NCBI RefSeq assembly: GCF_012272835.1
Contig: NZ_JAAWWK010000006.1
Location: forward strand, 248,001 to 312,000
Reading direction: 5' to 3'
Source: Spongiibacter thalassae
GTDB lineage: Bacteria; Pseudomonadota; Gammaproteobacteria; Pseudomonadales; Spongiibacteraceae
DNA length: 64,000 nucleotides
Shown: positions 25,268-33,143 of the stretch, piece after piece
Layout: each line of letters begins with the position of its first letter
Numbering within the stretch: position 1 is the first letter of the stretch
Position numbers and translations under genes: made by a program
Notes under the pieces: generated by a model
What the model saw: the letters and a program-made list of their open reading frames with translations, nothing else
What the model was told of the DNA's origin: nothing
Databases searched by the model: none

Positions 25268-25890
25268 ATACACTGAGCCTGGATCACCGGCGGCAGGCCA
25301 TTCGCGAGGGCCTGGCGACCTATCTGGCGGAGGCCGAGCTTAGCCGGGCTATCACCCATTGGGAAAATCGCTATGCCGACCAACCCAGTCTGGCCTTGCA
25401 ACGCTATGTGGCCGATATTTGTCAGGCCTACGCCATTCCAGAGAAGCGCTCCACTGTGCTGCGCAGTTTGATCCACGCAATGGGCCAGCTTCCCGCGGGC
25501 GAAGTCACAGCACGCGCAGCCTCTACCACTGCCAAAACTTCAGGTGCCGATGCACTCAGCCAGGCCTTTTCCGCACTGATGCTGGCCATGATGGCCCAGC
25601 TCGATGACAGCCAGCGGCATAAAATCCGTATCGATTACCTCGCTGCTCTACGGCAACAGCAACTACCGCTGCCGGTCAGAGAGTCCTTGCAGCGCTGGCT
25701 GGGCAATCGCGAAACGCTGTCGCTAACAAGTACCTCCAACAGTTTGCTACAAACTCTGCTGAATCAGTTTTATGTGTTGCTGTGCGAACGCCTCGGGCCG
25801 GTGATCGCCGACCATATTCTGGCCCGCGGGGTGCGCCGGGTAAAAGAGCACAGTCCGCAATTGAACAGCGCGGTCAATCGACTGTTATGA
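25264..25890 (+). CDS. unknown protein coupled to amt, 208 aa
   Basis: The start codon overlaps the amt stop by the ATGA arrangement, a sign of translational coupling. The 208-residue soluble protein is helical and shows no family motif known to me. The start MNTLSLDHRRQAIREGLATY and the segment EKRSTVLRSLIHAMGQLPAGE are its most distinctive parts, and there is no membrane helix. Because it shares a transcript with amt and no glnK is present, a role in ammonium signalling or regulation is possible, but this is inference. Confidence 0.75.
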   Translation: MNTLSLDHRRQAIREGLATYLAEAELSRAITHWENRYADQPSLALQRYVADICQAYAIPEKRSTVLRSLIHAMGQLPAGEVTARAASTTAKTSGADALSQAFSALMLAMMAQLDDSQRHKIRIDYLAALRQQQLPLPVRESLQRWLGNRETLSLTSTSNSLLQTLLNQFYVLLCERLGPVIADHILARGVRRVKEHSPQLNSAVNRLL

Positions 25891-25896
25891 TTGCCC

Positions 25897-26052
25897 CTAC
25901 TGCCTGAACGCCTCCACCAGAAAATCGATCAATACCCGCTGACGTAACGGCGTATAGGGGCTTTTGCGGTACAACAGGGAAATATGTCGCCGACTACCGG
26001 CATAACTCTGCAACACCTCGCAAAGCGTCCCCTCGCGCAACTCCTTTTCAAC
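25897..26052 (-). pseudogene. remnant of a LysR-type regulator (C-terminus only)
   Basis: The last 51 residues (VEKELREGTLCEVLQSYAGS, then LLYRKSPYTPLRQRV and IDFLVEAF) are the end of a LysR substrate-binding domain. Nothing upstream in the frame resembles the rest of a LysR protein, so only the C-terminal part survives. It abuts an oppositely oriented remnant at 26052. Confidence 0.6.
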
Positions 26053-26195
26053 TGGCGGCAACCGAGAGCAACGAGCCCGGCTTGATGTCGCTGTGGTCGG
26101 GGCAGTCTGCACCACTGCTGACGCAGCATCAGGCCAGCAGCCTGATCCGGGAACTGGAACAACAAACCAACGCGCTATTACAGTCAGGGCATTGA
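26052..26195 (+). pseudogene. remnant of a nitronate monooxygenase-type enzyme (C-terminus only)
   Basis: A 47-codon open tail on the plus strand reads LAATESNEPGLMSLWSGQSA and continues with HQASSLIRELEQQTNALLQS. The LWSGQSAPLL motif and following helix match the C-terminus of FMN-dependent nitronate monooxygenase/2-nitropropane dioxygenase proteins. No start or core remains. Together with the LysR remnant it shows that DNA has been lost here. Confidence 0.5.
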
Positions 26196-26346
26196 TGAGC
26201 ACAAGCCCAGGACCGGTGTATTTCGCTATATCTCGCTGTGCGAGTCGATGCAAAAACGCCGAGGTCACCCCGGCACTTTGCATTTGCATCATCGCGCGTT
26301 TTGTTAGAGCCTTCGTTCCAGAAAATTGATAGCAACGGTGACGAAG

Positions 26347-27141
26347 ATGGAATACCAGTGTTTAGAAATTGAAATCAGAGACCGGGTAGGCATTCTCTCC
26401 CTGAATCGCCCTGACAGCCTCAACGCCCTGACGCCACGCCTGGTCGAAGAATTGCTGCACGCCACACGGGATCTGCCCCGGCATTGCCGGGCGATGATTC
26501 TTACCGCCAAGGGCCGCTTCTTTTGTTCCGGGGCTTCCCTCGACCCGGCGGAGCCCTTGTCTCCTCTGACCAATAACCCTGCAGAACGGGATTTGGGCAA
26601 AATCGTCGAGGACAAGCTCAATCCTCTGATCAACCAGCTACGCGATTTGCCTATTCCCTGGATTTCAGCAATCCGCGGTGGCGCGGCCGGCTACGGGGCC
26701 TCTCTAGCACTGGCGGCCGACATGGTGGTGACTACCGAGGGTAGTTATTTCGCGCAGATTTTTTCCCGAATTGGCTTGGTGCCAGACGGCGGCTCGACTC
26801 ATCTGCTGACCCGCAATATTGGCCGCGTGCGCACCATGGAAATGTTGCTATTGGGCGAAAAGCTCCCCGCAGACAAAGCCCTGGCCTGGGGACTGGTAAA
26901 TCGTGTGGTGAGCACCGATGAGCTGGAAGAGGAAGCCTTTGCCCTTGCTCTGCGTTTAGCCAACGGGCCGAGCCAATCGCTGGCCATGATCAGAAATGCG
27001 GTGTGGGCTGCAGTCGATGGCGACTGGCAGAGCAACCTCGATAATGAGCGGAATATGCAGCGCACCGCGGGCCGGCATCCGGATTTTGACGAGGGTGTCG
27101 CGGCCTTTCTGGAAAAGCGCCCCCCCAAATTCGGCCAATAA
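26347..27141 (+). CDS. enoyl-CoA hydratase/isomerase family protein
   Basis: The product is 264 residues from ATG 26347, which has GGTGA ahead; a TTG at 26326 is less likely. Crotonase marks are RVGILSLNRPDSLNALTPR, the oxyanion loop RFFCSGASLDP, and AIRGGAAGYGASLALAADMV. The classic second Glu region is replaced by RIGLVPDGGSTHLL, still compatible with hydratase or isomerase activity. It probably acts in acyl-CoA metabolism. Its neighbours do not indicate a pathway. Confidence 0.9.
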   Translation: MEYQCLEIEIRDRVGILSLNRPDSLNALTPRLVEELLHATRDLPRHCRAMILTAKGRFFCSGASLDPAEPLSPLTNNPAERDLGKIVEDKLNPLINQLRDLPIPWISAIRGGAAGYGASLALAADMVVTTEGSYFAQIFSRIGLVPDGGSTHLLTRNIGRVRTMEMLLLGEKLPADKALAWGLVNRVVSTDELEEEAFALALRLANGPSQSLAMIRNAVWAAVDGDWQSNLDNERNMQRTAGRHPDFDEGVAAFLEKRPPKFGQ

Positions 27142-27416
27142 GCCAGAAAATATAGCAACACTACACTTACTAACCACCTGTGGAGCTGGCTCCGCTCCGC
27201 AGGTAACGCCCCCTTCCCATTGAGGCAAATCGCCCTCAACCCCACCGTAATGGCATCAAACCGTCAACTCACCTTACGGTTAGCTTACAATTTGAGCCAT
27301 AGACGATGACTAAATCGGCCTGAACCCTTAAACTCTCTCTCTTTCGCGATTACAACAACAAATACTGACAGGCTGTGGTGATAACAGGCCACAACGCAAA
27401 AAACAGGAGCCCTTAA

Positions 27417-28643
27417 ATGAGCCAGGAGCATTGTATTATCATTGGCGGAAGCCACGCTGCCGCAGCACTCGCAGCAGGTCTTCGCCAGGAAGGCTGGGAA
27501 GGCAAAATTTCGCTGATCGGCGCAGATCCCCTGCCCCCCTACCATCGCCCACCGCTGTCCAAGGCGTTTCTTTGCGGCGATAAAAGCGAATCGGAGCTGT
27601 TGATTCGCCCGGCCGACTTTTACGAAAAGAACAATATCGACCTGGTTCTGGGCAGCCGTGTCACCAATATTGACCGTGAGAAGAAGACCGTTACCCTGCA
27701 CGATGGCGGCGTAATCAGCTACACCAAGCTGGCACTGACCACCGGTGCAAAGGTTCGCAAAATCCCCATTGAGGGCAGTGATCTGGGTGGCGTCTTCTAT
27801 CTGCGCGACCTTGGCGACGTGCAGCAGATCAAGAAGTACATCGGCAAGGGCAAGTCAGCTGCGATTATCGGCGGCGGCTACATCGGTCTGGAAGCCGCGG
27901 CATCTATGCGCAAAATGGGCATGAACGTTACCGTGCTGGAAGCCATGCCGCGTATTCTCCAGCGGGTTACGGCGCCGGAAATATCCGCCTTTTATGCACG
28001 GGTTCATCAGGAAGAAGGCGTTGAAATCATCACTGAAGCCTCTGTGAAAGCGATTGAAGGCAGTGGCGACGTCAACGCGGTAGCGCTGGCAGATGGGCGC
28101 AGTATCCCCGCTGACATTGTGATTATCGGTGTTGGTGTACTGCCCGATGTTGAACTGGCCGAGCAAGCGGGTCTGGAGCTGGACAACGGTATTGTTGTAG
28201 ACGAATACGCACGCACCAGCGATCATGACATTGTTGCAGCCGGTGACTGCACCAACCACTTCAACCCGATTTACGGCCGTCGCCTGCGCCTGGAGTCTGT
28301 TCAGAATGCCTCCGACCAGGCCAAGATCGCCGCGAAAACCCTGTGTGGCAATTTAACCGAATACCGCGCCCTGCCGTGGTTCTGGTCTGACCAGTTCGAC
28401 CTCAAACTGCAAATTGCCGGTTTGTCCCAGGGCTTTGACCAAGTGGTGACCCGTGGGGATTACGCCAACACCCGCAGTTTTGCCGCGTTTTATTTCCAGG
28501 ACGGTAAATTACTGGCTGTAGACGCGATCAACCGCCCGAAAGAGTTTATGCTGAGCAAGCGTTTTCTCGCCGAAGGCAAAAATGCAGACCCTGTCAAACT
28601 GGCAGACGAGTCTGTTGAAGTTAAAGATGCCTTCGAAGGCTGA
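27417..28643 (+). CDS. NAD(P)H-dependent ferredoxin reductase (putidaredoxin/rubredoxin reductase type)
   Basis: The 408-residue flavoprotein has an N-terminal FAD-binding segment, IIIGGSHAAAALAAGLRQ, and an NAD-binding segment, AAIIGGGYIGLEAAASMRK. The FAD-ribose motif VAAGDCTNH and the C-terminal RDYANTRSFAAF-like region fit the oxygenase-coupled ferredoxin reductases such as those of cytochrome P450 systems. CAGGAG lies ahead of the ATG. It is 26 bp before a matching 2Fe-2S ferredoxin, so the two form one electron-transfer pair. Confidence 0.92.
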   Translation: MSQEHCIIIGGSHAAAALAAGLRQEGWEGKISLIGADPLPPYHRPPLSKAFLCGDKSESELLIRPADFYEKNNIDLVLGSRVTNIDREKKTVTLHDGGVISYTKLALTTGAKVRKIPIEGSDLGGVFYLRDLGDVQQIKKYIGKGKSAAIIGGGYIGLEAAASMRKMGMNVTVLEAMPRILQRVTAPEISAFYARVHQEEGVEIITEASVKAIEGSGDVNAVALADGRSIPADIVIIGVGVLPDVELAEQAGLELDNGIVVDEYARTSDHDIVAAGDCTNHFNPIYGRRLRLESVQNASDQAKIAAKTLCGNLTEYRALPWFWSDQFDLKLQIAGLSQGFDQVVTRGDYANTRSFAAFYFQDGKLLAVDAINRPKEFMLSKRFLAEGKNADPVKLADESVEVKDAFEG

Positions 28644-28669
28644 AAACCAATAATTCAAGAGGAACCACC

Positions 28670-28990
28670 ATGCCACTGATTACCTTCGTTTCCCACGACG
28701 GCGAAGCCAAAGAAGTTCACGTCGAGTCTGGCACCAACCTGATGCAAGCTGCCGTTGATAACGGTGTTGACGGCATTCTCGGCGAGTGTGGCGGCGTGTG
28801 CAGCTGTGCCACATGCCACTGCTACATTGACGATGCCTGGGTCGCTAAAGTCCCTGCGGCGGAAGACCTGGAAAAAGACATGCTGGACTGCGTGCTGGAG
28901 CCCAAGGATAGCAGCCGCCTGAGCTGCCAGGTTGAAGTTAGCGACGAGCTTGACGGCATCGTGGTTCACCTGCCCGAATCACAGTTCTGA
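28670..28990 (+). CDS. 2Fe-2S ferredoxin (adrenodoxin/putidaredoxin type)
   Basis: The 106-residue protein has the cluster ligands C40, C46, C49 and C86, which is the C-X5-C-X2-C-X36-C spacing of the putidaredoxin group. GAGG lies ahead of the ATG. It receives electrons from the reductase encoded just upstream and passes them to an oxygenase, typically a P450, that is not present in the window. A strong terminator follows. Confidence 0.93.
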   Translation: MPLITFVSHDGEAKEVHVESGTNLMQAAVDNGVDGILGECGGVCSCATCHCYIDDAWVAKVPAAEDLEKDMLDCVLEPKDSSRLSCQVEVSDELDGIVVHLPESQF

Positions 28991-29010
28991 TCTCTATCAG
29001 CGAGTGAGCG

Positions 29011-29036
29011 AAAAGGCTGCTTCGGCGGCCTTTTTT
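29011..29036 (+). terminator. terminator after the ferredoxin gene
   Basis: The stem AAGGCTGC/GCGGCCTT with a TTCG tetraloop is followed by six Ts (29031-29036). Confidence 0.85.
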
Positions 29037-29199
29037 GTGCCAGTGCGCCTGACCGGCAAAAGGCCGCTGCTATTGTTTGACCCTGTGTCTCAGTGCAAGG
29101 CCTGTTGGCGACAATTATCCTACAATGATACGGATAAGCGGCCGTGCGATAGCCAGCAATACGGCCTCGCCTACTCTTAACAAAAAAAGCGACACCAGA

Positions 29200-30318
29200 A
29201 TGGCTGTACCCCGCAACACGTTTTTATTGTTTTTACTGGCCGTACTCAGTGCTTGCAGTGCTGCACCGCAACTTCCCCCCCTCGCGGAAGTCAGTCCGCA
29301 GGAACGGGAGCGGCTGCTCCATCTGGAGGGTCAGTTCGACCTGCCAGCCACCAGCCTGACTGAGCCCGACGACAATATTTTCGGCCTCGACGCCGATATG
29401 CGCTATTTTGTGAACGAGCATGTCCCCGCGGTGTTATCTCCTCGCGCGCGACTGCGCTACCTCAGCGACGCCCTGGCCAGCCCCGCCAAACTCGGCCTCG
29501 CCTACAATCCGGGGCTTACCCTCACCGCCTCACAGGCTTACTATCAGGGTGAGGGCAATTGCCTGTCGCTGACGGCGCTGTTTGTTGCACTCGCCCGTGA
29601 GGCGAAACTCAACGCCTACTTCAATGAAGTCACCATTCCCCCCAGCTGGGAAATGCTCAGCAATAACAGCTCGGCAACCTACCGTCACGTGAACGCCGTG
29701 GTAGACCTGGGCGAGGGCCGAACCGAAGTCGTCGATTTCAGTGTCGACATCTACGACTACCGCTATCCTCAGAACCGCATCAGCGAAAACACCCTGTCGG
29801 CACAGTTCTACAGCAACCGCGGCATTCAATTTCTGAACCAACAGAACTATGGGCAGGCCTATCTCTATTTGCGGCGCGCCGTGTATCTCGCTCCGGAACA
29901 AGCCTATTTATGGGGTAATCTCGGCGTACTGTTCCGGCGGCAGGGGCTGGACCCGCAGGCAGAACTGGCCTATCGCTACGCACTGCAATTAAACCCCGAT
30001 GAAAACGCCTCACTGAATAACCTCGCCCGCCTCTACCGCGACCAGCAACAGGACAAGGCCGCAAAAGCCCTGGAGCAGGTTGCGGAAGCACGACAACGAG
30101 ACAATCCTTTTCTGTATTACAGCCATGCCCGAGATGCCTACGAACGCGGCGAGTTCAACCTGGCACTCGCCGCAATTCACCGAGCAATTCGACTGAACAA
30201 TGACGAATACCGCTTCCATCAGTTTGCCGCCGTGATTTACCGAAGACTGGGCAATATGGAGAAGTATGAGGAATTTGGGCGACGGGCGGCGCGACTTAAA
30301 CTGGCGAAGTCCACTTGA
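29200..30318 (+). CDS. transglutaminase-like TPR lipoprotein
   Basis: The product is 372 residues from ATG 29200, which places a lipoprotein signal ending LSAC (Cys19) at the N-terminus; the longer frame from 29077 does not. After about 85 residues comes a transglutaminase/papain-like segment with Cys121 (GEGNCLSLTALF), His163 (TYRHVNAVVD) and Asp179. The C-terminal half consists of about four TPR-like repeats, such as QAYLWGNLGVLFRRQGLDPQ. It is probably anchored in the envelope. The substrate is unknown. Confidence 0.8.
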   Translation: MAVPRNTFLLFLLAVLSACSAAPQLPPLAEVSPQERERLLHLEGQFDLPATSLTEPDDNIFGLDADMRYFVNEHVPAVLSPRARLRYLSDALASPAKLGLAYNPGLTLTASQAYYQGEGNCLSLTALFVALAREAKLNAYFNEVTIPPSWEMLSNNSSATYRHVNAVVDLGEGRTEVVDFSVDIYDYRYPQNRISENTLSAQFYSNRGIQFLNQQNYGQAYLYLRRAVYLAPEQAYLWGNLGVLFRRQGLDPQAELAYRYALQLNPDENASLNNLARLYRDQQQDKAAKALEQVAEARQRDNPFLYYSHARDAYERGEFNLALAAIHRAIRLNNDEYRFHQFAAVIYRRLGNMEKYEEFGRRAARLKLAKST

Positions 30319-30334
30319 CCAGCTATTCCCGGCA

Positions 30335-30361
30335 TAAAAAAACCCCGCATTGCACGGGGTT
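30335..30361 (-). terminator. terminator for the TonB receptor gene
   Basis: The stem AACCCCG (30341-30347) with CGGGGTT (30355-30361) is followed by a T-run on the minus strand (30335-30342). It lies between the convergent TPR lipoprotein and TonB receptor genes. Confidence 0.85.
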
Positions 30362-30389
30362 CAAACGATAAACAAGCCTAATATCGTTA

Positions 30390-33020
30390 TCAGTATTTCC
30401 AGCTGACGCTTACACTCACGCTTGTACCGACCTCCTGCTCCAGAATCTGCACCGCGCGACCACTGGCGTTCTTCTGTTCAAACTCCCGCTTTTCACCCAG
30501 CAGGTTACTGGCTTTCAATTTAACGCTCGTCTGCATCGTCGGATACCAACTGTAGGTCGCATCCAATGAATGGAAGGGCTGTTCAAAGGCATCGTCGTTA
30601 CCGCTGGTTCCCGCGAAGAATATACGCTCGCCGGATACGTTATACAGCAACGCAGCACTGTGCTTTTCGTCGGCTGAATCATAGCCCAGGGTCGCATTCA
30701 GCACGTACTCAGAGTGACCGGTCAAACGACGCTGGGTATTGGTCACCTCGTTGTTCGAGGTAATTTCAATTTCAGAGTCGCTCAGGGTCACGTTGCCCGA
30801 CAGGAAGAATCCCGCAGCCAGAGTGCGCAGGCCTTCCAACTCAATGCCGTAAACCTCGCCCGAGTCACCATTGAGATAGGTCAGAACGGTATCGTCGTCC
30901 GAACCCGCGCCCTCAACTTGCTCAATAGGTAAAGTGAGGTCCTTATAGAACAGCGAAATGGTCAGGTTGTCGCCACCCTCATAGAAGAACTCGCCGCGCA
31001 GTTCTGCATTTTTGACTTCTGTCGTTTGCAAGTTCGGGTTGCCGAAGACACGCACACTTAACTCAGGGTCTATGTATGCAACGTCAGCCAACTCCCGAAG
31101 ATCCGGGCGAACCACCGTTTCACTTACACCGAAGCGCAGTTGAAATTCATCAGCGCCAAGCAGGTCTGTCCCCATATAGGTCAGCGCTGCACTAACAAAA
31201 ATATCGTCATCAGCGACAGCGAAGGTCTGGTCGGGGTCGCTCAAGGCATCAATCAACTGCTGGTTGGGCACACCGGTAAAGTCGAGCAGATCAACGGGCA
31301 ATACCGCCTGCTGGTACTCTTCCCAGCGCGCGCCCAGGGCAAACCGCCAGCTTTCACCCATGCGATAATCCATACCGCCGAACACTGCGTTAACCTTTTG
31401 CGCGGCGACGTAGCTTTCATTACCAAAGCCCGAGCCCATCGCCAGGTCAAAGGCGTTGTTCAGGTCGGCAATACGCTCGTCGGTGAACACGGTTTGTGGT
31501 GTACCTTCGGTAGCACGGGTCCCCACATTAGCGGTGTAGCCGTAGTACTCACGGGTTTTCTGCGATGCCCACCAGCCAGATGAAAGGTTCAGCTCGTCGT
31601 AGCCTACCGCGATAGGCAGCGAGATTTCGCCACCATAGCTTTCCATTTCATCCACCAGCTGCAGGAATTCAAACTGGCCAGCAGTGGCTGACTGAGAGAT
31701 AAAACGCCGCTCAGGGTCAGTGCTTCGATCGATAGAGCCGGAGAAGTTAGATGCGTTTGGGATATCGGTGGTGGCCTCTGCGTCGGAATAAAACCAGTCC
31801 AGGCTCAGCGGAGCCAACCACTCGACAGGAGCAAACTCCCCCAGACGATGAGTCCCTTTCAGCTGATTCAAGGTCAACTCCCGCTCCTCGAGTCGAGTCT
31901 CGTAAGAGAGATATTGACGCTGGTCCTCAGGAGTATTATTGCCGTCATACCCGGCAGTAATACGAGCTTCGTCGTATTCGTTATTGATGACATAGCTGCT
32001 GAACTGCACCGAGTGCTCTTCGGTATATTCCGCACCCAATAGCAAGGCCAATGTCGTACGCTCGTCCCGGGCCGTCCGCTGCGTCTCCGAACTCACGCGA
32101 TCCGGGTTGCCCACACCGCGCTCTTTCTGATCCTTGTTGCGGTACTGCTCACTGTAAGCACCGCTTAACGAAGCGCCGAGCACCCAATTGTCTGCCACAT
32201 CCCAGGCGTTGCCAAGATCGACCTTGATATCCTTGTCAGGGTCGAGGCTACCCTCACTGATAGCAACGTTGCGGTTGAGGGATAGAATCAGATCGCGCTG
32301 TATCTGCTCAGCCTGCTCGTTTGTAATGCTATTGCCGGCGTTGTTTTCAGTATCGCGAATATTGCTGGTCGACAGATCACCGCGGTAGCGATTAATTGCA
32401 AAGCGAATCGCGCCCGGCATGGGCGATGCGCCGTTTTCCGGATAGGAAAGCCCATCATCGCTTTCGGTATTAAAGCCGGTACCGACAGAAATACTAGCCA
32501 CCGGGCCGGAAGGAACGCTGCGGGTACGAATATCTATCGCACCACCACCGAAGTTGGCGGGCAGATTCTGACTCCAGGATTTCTGGATTTTTAATGATTC
32601 AACAATGCTGGAAGGAAAAAGATCCAGTGGAATCACGCTGCGCGCGAGATCCGGCGATGGTACCGCAGCACCATTGACCGTAACTGATGAGTAACGCTCA
32701 CCAAGGCCGCGTACATAGATGAATTTGTTATCGACGAGGGTCAAACCTGTTACTCGGCGCAGCGCCGCACCAATCGTGCTGTCCCCCGCCCGTGAAATAG
32801 CCTCAAAGCCCATAAAGTCTGCTGAATAGGGCAGTTCAAGCCGCTCGTCTACCAGAGAGGCCGCGACACTTTGCAGACGGCCCACGACAACGACTTCTTC
32901 GAGTACCGGCTTGCCGATAAACCCGTCGTCCTCTTGCGCCAGCGTCTGGGCACTGGCACCTGCGCTAATCAGCGCAATGGCGCTAGCCAGCTTATGCCGC
33001 GCATGGATTTGTTTACGCAT
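30390..33020 (-). CDS. TonB-dependent outer membrane receptor
   Basis: The product is 876 residues from ATG 33020 (MRKQIHARHKLASAIALISA) with a signal peptide. A TonB-box-like segment (VLEEVVVVGRLQS) precedes a plug with YVRGLGERYSSVTVNGAAVP. The rest is a beta-barrel ending in a C-terminal aromatic residue (SVSVSWKY), as expected for outer-membrane insertion. It imports an unknown ligand using TonB energy. It follows a beta-helix lipoprotein gene on the same strand by 123 bp and probably forms a two-part uptake system with it. Confidence 0.93.
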   Translation of the reverse strand: MRKQIHARHKLASAIALISAGASAQTLAQEDDGFIGKPVLEEVVVVGRLQSVAASLVDERLELPYSADFMGFEAISRAGDSTIGAALRRVTGLTLVDNKFIYVRGLGERYSSVTVNGAAVPSPDLARSVIPLDLFPSSIVESLKIQKSWSQNLPANFGGGAIDIRTRSVPSGPVASISVGTGFNTESDDGLSYPENGASPMPGAIRFAINRYRGDLSTSNIRDTENNAGNSITNEQAEQIQRDLILSLNRNVAISEGSLDPDKDIKVDLGNAWDVADNWVLGASLSGAYSEQYRNKDQKERGVGNPDRVSSETQRTARDERTTLALLLGAEYTEEHSVQFSSYVINNEYDEARITAGYDGNNTPEDQRQYLSYETRLEERELTLNQLKGTHRLGEFAPVEWLAPLSLDWFYSDAEATTDIPNASNFSGSIDRSTDPERRFISQSATAGQFEFLQLVDEMESYGGEISLPIAVGYDELNLSSGWWASQKTREYYGYTANVGTRATEGTPQTVFTDERIADLNNAFDLAMGSGFGNESYVAAQKVNAVFGGMDYRMGESWRFALGARWEEYQQAVLPVDLLDFTGVPNQQLIDALSDPDQTFAVADDDIFVSAALTYMGTDLLGADEFQLRFGVSETVVRPDLRELADVAYIDPELSVRVFGNPNLQTTEVKNAELRGEFFYEGGDNLTISLFYKDLTLPIEQVEGAGSDDDTVLTYLNGDSGEVYGIELEGLRTLAAGFFLSGNVTLSDSEIEITSNNEVTNTQRRLTGHSEYVLNATLGYDSADEKHSAALLYNVSGERIFFAGTSGNDDAFEQPFHSLDATYSWYPTMQTSVKLKASNLLGEKREFEQKNASGRAVQILEQEVGTSVSVSVSWKY

Positions 33021-33050
33021 AATAATGACATCCAAAGTGTTCCGAAATAA

Positions 33051-33111
33051 GCCCTCTGAGTCGAGGGCATTCGTGTTAAATACTGGCGGGGATTAGATTG
33101 CGTCCCCCGCC
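33051..33111 (-). other. two hairpins between the lipoprotein and receptor genes
   Basis: GCCCTC/GAGGGC (33051-33068) and GGCGGGGA/TCCCCCGCC (33085-33111) form stems in the intercistronic RNA. There is no strong T-run, so they are more likely processing or stability elements than a terminator, and could set different levels of the two proteins. Confidence 0.45.
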
Positions 33112-33143
33112 ATCCCTGCGGAACAGGACTTTGTAGTGACAGA

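Noticed and set aside
27178-27212. Hairpin after the enoyl-CoA hydratase gene
   Set aside because: The stem is imperfect and no U-run follows; the 275-bp gap shows nothing else convincing.
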